From: Corallium rubrum
Taxonomy: Eukaryota; Cnidaria; Anthozoa; Scleralcyonacea; Coralliidae
Direction of reading: 5' to 3'
Assembly: GCA_964035015.1 (NCBI GenBank)
Contig: OZ036006.1
Coordinates: 11,449,316-11,513,315 of the forward strand
DNA length: 64,000 bases
How positions within the stretch are numbered: the first letter of the stretch is position 1; the number at the start of each line of letters is the position of its first letter. The notes below the pieces were generated by a model. It was not told the DNA's origin and made no database searches. It saw only the letters and a list, made by a program, of their open reading frames with translations. Made by a program: the position numbers and the translations under genes. Below, piece by piece: positions 57,472-64,000 of the stretch.

Positions 57472-58788
57472 CTTTTAATAAGTGCAGAGTACGTCATTTT
57501 CCGCTAGTGACGTCATTTTCAACCTTTTGCATTATACTGAAAATATACAGAAGCTAGAACAATAAACGAAACTGAAAAGAATTCAAAATAAAATTTGAAA
57601 AGAAATTGACGTCAAAGGGTGAAAATTACGTATTCTATACTTATTAAAAGGGTCTATACCGAGAACCACGGGCGTTAGGGTGAAGGTTGTATACAGAATA
57701 ATTAATGTATGGTGTGTGAAAATATGATACTTATTTCGAGTGTTGACAGGATATGTCATGAGTGAGCAAAGCGAACGAGTAAGATATCCTGTTCAACACG
57801 AGAAATAATTTCAAATTTCCAAACATTCATGTATTGCATGCTCTGTTTATTATATAAAAGTCCTATTTCCCCACAAAAATAGAGCGGTAAACTCTAATGC
57901 GTTTCATGATAATCGACACGTGCGATTATCAGGAATATTCACGCATGTGGCAATTTTCTTAACTTGTCAGTTGTCATTATAAGAATTGAAACTTAATTTC
58001 CTTAATGTACTAGGCAGTCAGATATAGTATATTCAGGGCATTCATTGTACTTAATTTATGATTGAGTCGGTTTTCTTTGTTCTTTCGAGGGCTTTATATC
58101 GCATAAAGACCTTGAATACTAATTAGATACGAAATGAAGAAAAAAACTAGGAAAATCTTTGTCCAAGGTAGAAAAAAAAACCCAACTTTGTTGGAAAACC
58201 TCCTCAATCATAAATTAAGTCAGATAAATCCCTCGAACGTCGGGATTTATGCGATATAAAGCCCTCGGACGCTTCGCGTCCTCGGGTCTTTATATAGCAT
58301 AAATCCCTCGTTCTCGGGATTTATCTATTACTTAATTGGCTATATAGACAAACAAAAAAACGGGCCAAGTTGAAAGTAGAGAATATGTACCATAAAAAAT
58401 AGTTTCACCATGTGTTTGAAGATCAAATTCAACAATTTATTAAATTTAACTCGAAATGTAAAGTAACACAATAATTAAACCCAAACATTTACATCGACTT
58501 ATCTTAGACTTTAAGTTGTTTTTTATATAATATTAATTGCAAAAATCAATGCGCAAACTATACACAACGTTTTATTCCCGGTCTGAAACTGAGTTTGAGT
58601 GCTGGGTTCATTTTCATAAGCATTTAAATGAGCCATTAACTGCTAGCTACAATAACATTTAACTAGACAAAAAAATATATTAATTTGTTAGTGCTGTCTT
58701 CACCGAAGTTTCTTTTATACTTAGACCGTGTGGAGTACAAAATGTCATGCCGGTAATGTCATTGCTTGGCCTTATGTTATAGCTTGAC

Positions 58789-58796
<8 letters not shown>
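57470..58796. other. Spacer between the inverted arrays, right part
   Basis: 57480-57660 has inverted tattaaaagggt/acccttttaataa phrases. 57715-57820 is a foldback with a gagcaaagcgaacgag centre. 58020-58340 has nested foldbacks (cataaattaagt; ctttatat..gcataaa) with centre gacgcttcgcgtcctcgg. No coding region is seen. Confidence 0.5.
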
Positions 58797-58864
<68 letters not shown>

Positions 58865-60184
58865 TAAAGCATGGAAAGCATATAAAGCATATAAAGCATA
58901 TAAAGCATGGAAAGCATATAAAGCATATAAAGCATATAAAGCACATAAAGCATATAAAGAAAATAAAGCAAATAAAGCATATAAAGCATATAAAGCATAT
59001 AAAGCATATAAAGCAGGTAAAGCACATAAAGCATATAAAGCATATAAAGCATATAAAGCATATAAAGCATATAAAGCATATAAAGCATATAAAGCATATA
59101 AAGCAGGTAAAGCATATAAAGCATATGAAGCAGGTAAAGCAGGTAAAGCAGGTAAAGCATATAAAGCAGGTAAAGCAGGTAAAGCAGGTAAAGCATATAA
59201 AGCATATAAAGCATATAAAGCATATAAAGCATATAAAGCAGGTAAAGCATATAAAGCATATGAAGCAGGTAAAGCAGGTAAAGCAGGTAAAGCATATAAA
59301 GCATATAAAGGATATAAAGCATATAAAGCAGGTAAAGCATATAAAGCATATAAAGCATATAAAGCAGGTAAAGCATATAAAGCATATGAAGCAGGTAAAG
59401 CATATAAAGCATATAAAGCAGGTAAAGCAGGTAAAGCATATAAAGCATATAAAGCATGGAAAGCATATAAAGCATAGAAAGCATAGAAAGCATAGAAAGC
59501 ATAGAAAGCATAGAAAGCATATAAAGCAGGTAAAGCATATAAAGCATATGAAGCAGGTAAAGCAGGTAAAGCAGGTAAAGCATATAAAACAGGTAAAGCA
59601 GGTAAAGCAGGTAAAGCATATAAAGCATATAAAGCATATAAAGCATATAAAGCAGGTAAAGCAGGTAAAGCATATGAAGCAGGTAAAGCAGGTAAAGCAT
59701 AAAAAGCAGGTAAAGCATATAAAGCATATAAAGCACGTAAAGCATATAAAGCATGGAAAGCATGGAAAGCATATAAAGCAGGTAAAGCATATGAAGCAGG
59801 TAAAGCAGGTAAAGCATATGAAGCATATAAAGCAGGTAAAGCATATAAAGCATATAAAGCATATGAAGCAGGTAAAGCATATAAAGCATATAAAGCAGGT
59901 AAAGCATATAAAGCATATAAAGCATATGAAGCAGGTAAAGCATATAAAGCATATAAAGCAGGTAAAGCAGGTAAAGCAGGTAAAGCAGGTAAAGCATATA
60001 AAGCATATAAAGCATATAAAGCATGTAAAGCATGTAAAGCATTTAAAGAATAAAGTATAAGTATGTAACAACTATAATGTCAGTAGCACTATATGTCATA
60101 ATGTAAGTACCACTATATGTCATAAGCGTATACTATTAAATATATATATAACCACTATATGGACCCTAACATGAAGTACCTACC
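58797..60184 (-). repeat. 9-bp two-variant minisatellite, right array, inverted
   Basis: TA repeats (58797-58856) are followed by about 130 units of TAAAGCATA/TAAAGCAGG, the complement of the left array, with additional variants (AGCATGGAA, AGCATAGAA runs at 59470-59515). The outer 140 bp (60045-60184) match the left array's flank base for base in inverse orientation. Confidence 0.95.
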
Positions 60185-60558
60185 AAATAACAGAAAGAAA
60201 GGCCAACGGTACCATAGAAATAAGACCCCAACCTTGGGATTTTATATTACAGTAAATATCAACACACATATAAAACACGGAACAATTATAAAAATCGCTT
60301 GGTGAACAGCCTTGTGAATTCAATTGTTCTCGCGTGTTTGGAAACCCTGGTAAAACACTCGCACTCGTTTATGAAATATTACTTATTTTTCCCTCTTGAT
60401 ATTTCCAACAAATCGACTATTTGACATGTTCCCCCAATTTCTGCCCCTGGGAATGGCTATTGGCTACAGACCCCTTAGAAGAACCCCTTTAAATGAAAGC
60501 CACTTCCACCTCCCCACCCCCAATGGGACATCCTTAAAACGACTGTAGGAATGTAATT
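60185..60558. other. Unassigned sequence with target duplication
   Basis: No gene is seen. The last 13 bases (60546-60558, taggaatgtaatt) are the left target duplication of the PLE-end insertion. Confidence 0.5.
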
Positions 60559-60787
60559 ATAAATAAGTTTTGTGGAAACACCATGTAAAATACTTCTTTG
60601 GTAAGCTTTCAGCCTGTTGACTCAGGCCTTCATCCGAGCAATGACAATAAGTTGTTGGCTCACGTCATTTATAAACTAAGCAACTGATCAACTAAATCAC
60701 ATAAGAATACAATGGCGTATCACGTTAATTTTATTAATTAGAAAACAAAATCAAGAATGTTCTCCAAATAAGGCACAGCACGTGCAT
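60559..60787 (-). mobile_element. PLE-end insertion, 229 bp, 13-bp TSD
   Basis: It is the inverse of the 3' end of the PLE at 9173 (matching about 10030-10247), truncated at its 5' side. TAGGAATGTAATT flanks it exactly (60546-60558 and 60788-60800). The hammerhead-like core at 60599-60640 has decayed (CGGATGA in place of CTGATGA), while helix II is kept apart from one wobble pair. It lies 89 bp past the stop of the acetyltransferase gene, within its probable 3' UTR. Confidence 0.85.
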
Positions 60788-60875
60788 TAGGAATGTAATT
60801 GTTGACAAAAAGTGAAAAATTACATTATTGCAAACCAGAACAAAAAACTACATGTAAATTATTTTCAAGGAATGC

Positions 60876-61829
60876 TCACAGGTGGGCTTTCTCAAAGAGA
60901 TAGAGATAAGAATGTTTTTGACCTTGAGTTATGTCATTGGCAGTTTCCAACAATAATTCATCAAGAAGTTGTGAGGCATCCTGTATCATAGATGTGTTTA
61001 GATGGCAAACAAACAGAAACTGTTTTTCATGATCATATAAAATGGCATTTTCAAGCTGCTTCATTATATGGACTTGGAGTAATTTTTTCCCCATTGGGTA
61101 GAATGTAGCACACCATTGTGGACATTTTACTCTTTCTGATCTTTGACAATGACTTAACGATTCCACAGTTTCGGTATCAAGAGATGCCAAAATACAGTCA
61201 CTCTCTTTGACTAAGCCTTTTGGAATATTCGAGGGAAGAGCTTTGAATGGTTTCCAGTCAACAACCATAGTGTTGTTGGTTAGGAGGGCGTTGAGCTTTC
61301 CTTGTTTTAAGAAAGTTTCAAATTCAGCACAGGTTAAACGCTTAACTTCTGTGCTCTTACTTAAATAATGATTTATAATGCCTGTGGCCAACTGACTTGG
61401 ATTAACATAAACACGAACAACTCCTAATTTCAAAGACAATGAGTTGTCGGGATCATTTTGAGTGTTTGCCATACTTTCCACCCCTAATGACGAAACGGTG
61501 AATCTTTCAAATTTGACTTCAGGAAAATGCTCTTGAACATAATGTTGCTTAGCCTGGCCCAATCGTTTGCCAATTCCCCGCCGACGATAGTTGACGTGAA
61601 CTCGGGAAGCTTCGGAAATCGCAGTTTTACCTGCATCAACGATAAATATCACTGTCAATCCAACAGCTTTGTTGTCCTTCTCTGCTATCAAAATTGTGCG
61701 ATTTGGATCATCCAGCCAACGTAAGAACACACAAGGAAGATAGTCGTGTCCTGAATAGATGCCCTCAGACATCTCCAAAACATCCTGAAAATCAGTTTTC
61801 TTGGCAAGACGAATCCGAATGTTATCCAT
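60876..61829 (-). CDS. GNAT N-acetyltransferase, NAT16/histidine N-acetyltransferase-like
   Basis: The frame is 317 aa from ATG 61829 and complete in one exon. Residues 1-140 are a GNAT fold: an N-terminal EGIYSGHDYLP and WLDDPNRTILIAE block, a VIFIVDAGKTAISEASRVHV strand pair, and the acetyl-CoA loop RRRGIG (82-87). This block order is that of the NAT16 family, which in vertebrates acetylates free histidine. The C-terminal half (about 150-317) is the less conserved part specific to that family. The length (317) is somewhat shorter than vertebrate NAT16. No signal peptide; likely cytosolic. A PLE-end insertion sits 89 bp downstream. Substrate is inferred only from family likeness. Expansion of this family in corals is plausible but not shown here. 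Confidence 0.85.
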   Translation of the reverse strand: MDNIRIRLAKKTDFQDVLEMSEGIYSGHDYLPCVFLRWLDDPNRTILIAEKDNKAVGLTVIFIVDAGKTAISEASRVHVNYRRRGIGKRLGQAKQHYVQEHFPEVKFERFTVSSLGVESMANTQNDPDNSLSLKLGVVRVYVNPSQLATGIINHYLSKSTEVKRLTCAEFETFLKQGKLNALLTNNTMVVDWKPFKALPSNIPKGLVKESDCILASLDTETVESLSHCQRSERVKCPQWCATFYPMGKKLLQVHIMKQLENAILYDHEKQFLFVCHLNTSMIQDASQLLDELLLETANDITQGQKHSYLYLFEKAHL

Positions 61830-62632
61830 TGGTGGTATTCAAGGAATATTCTGTATAATTGTTGCTCAAATTGATAATCTTGTTCGATCAATCGCCTATC
61901 TTGAATTTCGAAGTCAGTTTGCTTTCGAGTGCACGCAAAGCTCGCAATGAGAAAATACGAATGTGGTCCGAACATTTCCGACGCTGTCCGATGTCCAGAA
62001 AGCGAGTTATTTTTGTATCTGGGCAAGCGCAGATGCAAAGACAAATTAGACAACAGCCATTTTCAGTTTTTAAATGTGAAATTCTACTAGACTAACAATT
62101 CGCAATTACATTCCCAACCTATATAACTAATAAAGATAAGCTTCAAGTTTACAAAAATTTTACAAACTCTTTTAGTCAAATTAGTCCTTTGGAAACTAGA
62201 ATAATTCTCAGATAAAGGTTTGAAACATAATGTCATGATCAATGCACGCTTTGTACCGGTTTGCAGTTGCAAGTGAGGTGGAACTGGGAATTAACGGATT
62301 AAAACTCACTGCGCATCCCACAATCTTTGTCAAGAACTGTTGACCATAAATTAAAAACACTATTAGGGGGGTTGGACGGGAGGAGGCGGTTAACCCCCCC
62401 CCCCCGACACTTTTCAAGTTAGGGGTAGGGTTACCCCGGGAAATTCACATTTTTGAGATTAGGGTTAGGGGGTTCGGGGGGGGGGAAGGGTTTCATTAAA
62501 AACCTCTTTATTAAACAATTTCCAGTAACTTACTGGATACAATGCCTTTACAATTACAGTAGTTTATTGGTTACAACGTGCGGATCGGCTGATCATGCAG
62601 GGTTGTATGATTGCTGTTTTTAAATAAAAACA
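61830..62632. other. Upstream region of the acetyltransferase gene
   Basis: 61869-61914 (ttgataatcttgttcgatca then atcgcctatcttgaatttcg) recurs at 63480-63526 with one indel. 62340-62500 is C-rich/G-rich low complexity including ttagggttaggg. No TATA box or other promoter element could be assigned. Confidence 0.45.
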
Positions 62633-62776
62633 CTGCCTCGTACCCAGGCGTCTCCACATACATATTTGCATACATATATACATTCATATTTACACGAAGT
62701 ACTGCAATACTTCGTGTAAATATGAATGTATATATGTATGCAAATGTGTATGTGGAGACACCCGGGTACGAGGCAG
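62633..62776. mobile_element. Perfect foldback with 9-bp TSD
   Basis: The arms CTGCCTCGTACCCAGGCGTC and inverse pair over about 65 bp with few mismatches and close at cgaagtactgcaatacttcg. ATAAAAACA flanks it exactly (62624-62632 and 62777-62785), so it inserted as a unit. Confidence 0.8.
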
Positions 62777-63389
62777 ATAAAAACATTTAACTAAATAGTT
62801 ATCACTTATGTAATATATCAACAACGAGTTTGAGTGTTTCATCAGGGGATCCAAACACGAGAAAACATGATGAAAGCACGAGGCCGAAGGCCGAGTGGTT
62901 TTATTGTTTTCGAGTGTTTGGATTCCCCTGATGAAACACGATAAACGAGATGTTGATATGGCATCTCAATCGGGCGATTTCAATTACAAAATACAATTAA
63001 AATAAACCCTCAAGACATTTTATTCTTGAGTGTGTGTAAAATTTATTCATACAGCAACTTGTTTATTTTGCATAGATAATTAAGATCTTAAGAATTAGAT
63101 GAACACCGGTTTTCATCTAATATCTTGGGCTTTCCTGGCGTATCCAACGTCAATCAGGTGATTGAATGGACTATTGTAATTGGCTGATTATCTCATGAAT
63201 TATTAATGATTTGAGATATATTCAGGAAAACATTGAACATGCAACGTTGATATTGTTCAGTTTAAGATTTAAAATCATAATTACAAATGTTTATGCAGCT
63301 GAAAGACTATTCCTTGACTTGTTATATTTGTTACCTTAATATTCTTCTTATTTTAAAAGTTATTTCAATCAATGTAAAAATTGAAGTAT
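62777..63389. other. Foldback and unassigned sequence
   Basis: 62822-62952 is a foldback (gagtttgagtgtttcatcag with centre cacgaggccgaaggccgagtgg). 62955-63389 shows no gene. Confidence 0.45.
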
Positions 63390-63479
63390 CGGTATCGATT
63401 TTGGTATCGGTATCGACCAAAATTCTTAGTATCGGACTGGTATCGTATCGAACAAAAAAAGCTGGCATCGCCCATCCCT
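63390..63479. mobile_element. hAT-like solo right end
   Basis: The sequence ends GGCATCGCCCATCCCTA after degenerate ggtatcggtatcga words, like the right end of the 37449 element. No left end is present. Confidence 0.5.
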
Positions 63480-64000
63480 AATTGATAATCTTGTTCAGAT
63501 CAATCGCCTATCTTGAATTTCGAAGTACAGCACTGTGGTTCCTTGTTCTTGCAGTCCACGCGTGCCTTGCAACTCACGCGTGCTTCTTGTAGCCCACGCG
63601 TGCCTCTTGCAACCCACGCGTTCTTCTTGCAACATGTGCTTCTTCCAATGCTTTTGCAACACACGGCTTAAAGTGTCACTGAGACGAAAAATCGACCACA
63701 AAGTTTGGCGGAAATTTAACTTCCACAAACTTTATTGAGATATAAATACCCCGTGTACAAAATTTGAACCGATATAAACAAATAGGTTTAAAGTTATAAA
63801 CGTTTGAAATGCTGAAAATTGCGTCCGCCGTTAAAAGTGAATATTGGTACCTGAGAATGTTGTGACGTCATAGTCTTAACCCAAACATACGTGACGAAGG
63901 AATCAACACGGAGAGCGCATATAATTTGACAACAAAAATGTCGAATTTCATCATCATTTAGTTGTTCTTCTGGCTATGGATCGAAACGGAATCATCCGTT
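63480..64000. repeat. Duplicated 46-bp segment and 20-bp minisatellite
   Basis: 63480-63526 duplicates 61869-61914. 63555-63632 has four ~20-bp units of cacgcgtgcctcttgcaacc. The remainder to 64000 shows no supported gene. Confidence 0.6.

Noticed and set aside
58680..60071. 463-aa and 311-aa frames in the right array
   Set aside because: Same artefact in the inverted copy; one frame even runs through a TA microsatellite.

Overview
This window is eukaryotic, metazoan and non-viral: coding sequence is sparse, split by introns with ordinary GT..AG sites, and buried in transposable elements. The element mix (an autonomous Helitron carrying a 2A peptide, Penelope-like elements, a CR1/L2-type LINE tail, hundreds of bases of TIR and foldback elements, tRNA-derived repeats, TTAGGG-like interstitial runs) and the style of the host genes suggest an anthozoan cnidarian, most likely a stony coral. 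That taxonomic call is inference; no diagnostic marker gene is present.

Layout. 1-8.6 kb: a near-complete Helitron on the minus strand. Its 3' end is a CTAG at 285-288 and it carries a Rep/helicase polyprotein that is open except for one 1-base frameshift near 5101. 9.17-10.25 kb: an internally deleted Penelope-like element (PLE) with inverted ends bearing hammerhead-like cores, abutting a GAA triplet tract. 11.6-12.3 kb: a second PLE remnant. 12.8-18.8 kb: SINEs, hAT-like MITEs and an 859-bp tandem duplication. 19.1-20.2 kb and 26.9-32.8 kb: two plus-strand paralogous host genes of unknown function, one intronless and one with a single intron of about 5 kb. That intron is packed with a Helitron deletion derivative, a 19-bp minisatellite, foldback elements and tRNA-Ala-like repeats. 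A Harbinger-like MITE sits exactly in the stop codon of the second gene. 33-38.9 kb: stacked TIR elements with readable target-site duplications. 38.95-40.8 kb: an ~84-bp satellite. 40.9-48.7 kb: four phase-compatible minus-strand exons of an unidentified multi-pass membrane protein, with a possible first exon at 52.8 kb; its introns hold a MULE-like element, a LINE tail and a GAGTA microsatellite. 53.2-60.2 kb: two inverted arrays of a two-variant 9-bp minisatellite with identical 140-bp outer flanks, separated by a large palindrome and small foldbacks. 60.56-60.79 kb: a complete 229-bp PLE-end insertion with a 13-bp target duplication. 60.9-61.8 kb: an intact minus-strand GNAT acetyltransferase gene resembling histidine N-acetyltransferase (NAT16). 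61.9-64 kb: foldbacks and short repeats.

How it fits together. Host genes number about four (the two paralogs, the membrane protein, the NAT16-like enzyme) and do not form an obvious pathway. The strongest biology lies in the mobile elements: the Helitron appears to make a separate small membrane peptide by 2A ribosome skipping ahead of a cysteine-peptidase and Rep/helicase polyprotein, and several PLE ends share a hammerhead-like fold with a common deviation from the textbook core. All functional calls come from reading motifs by eye; no database search was possible.
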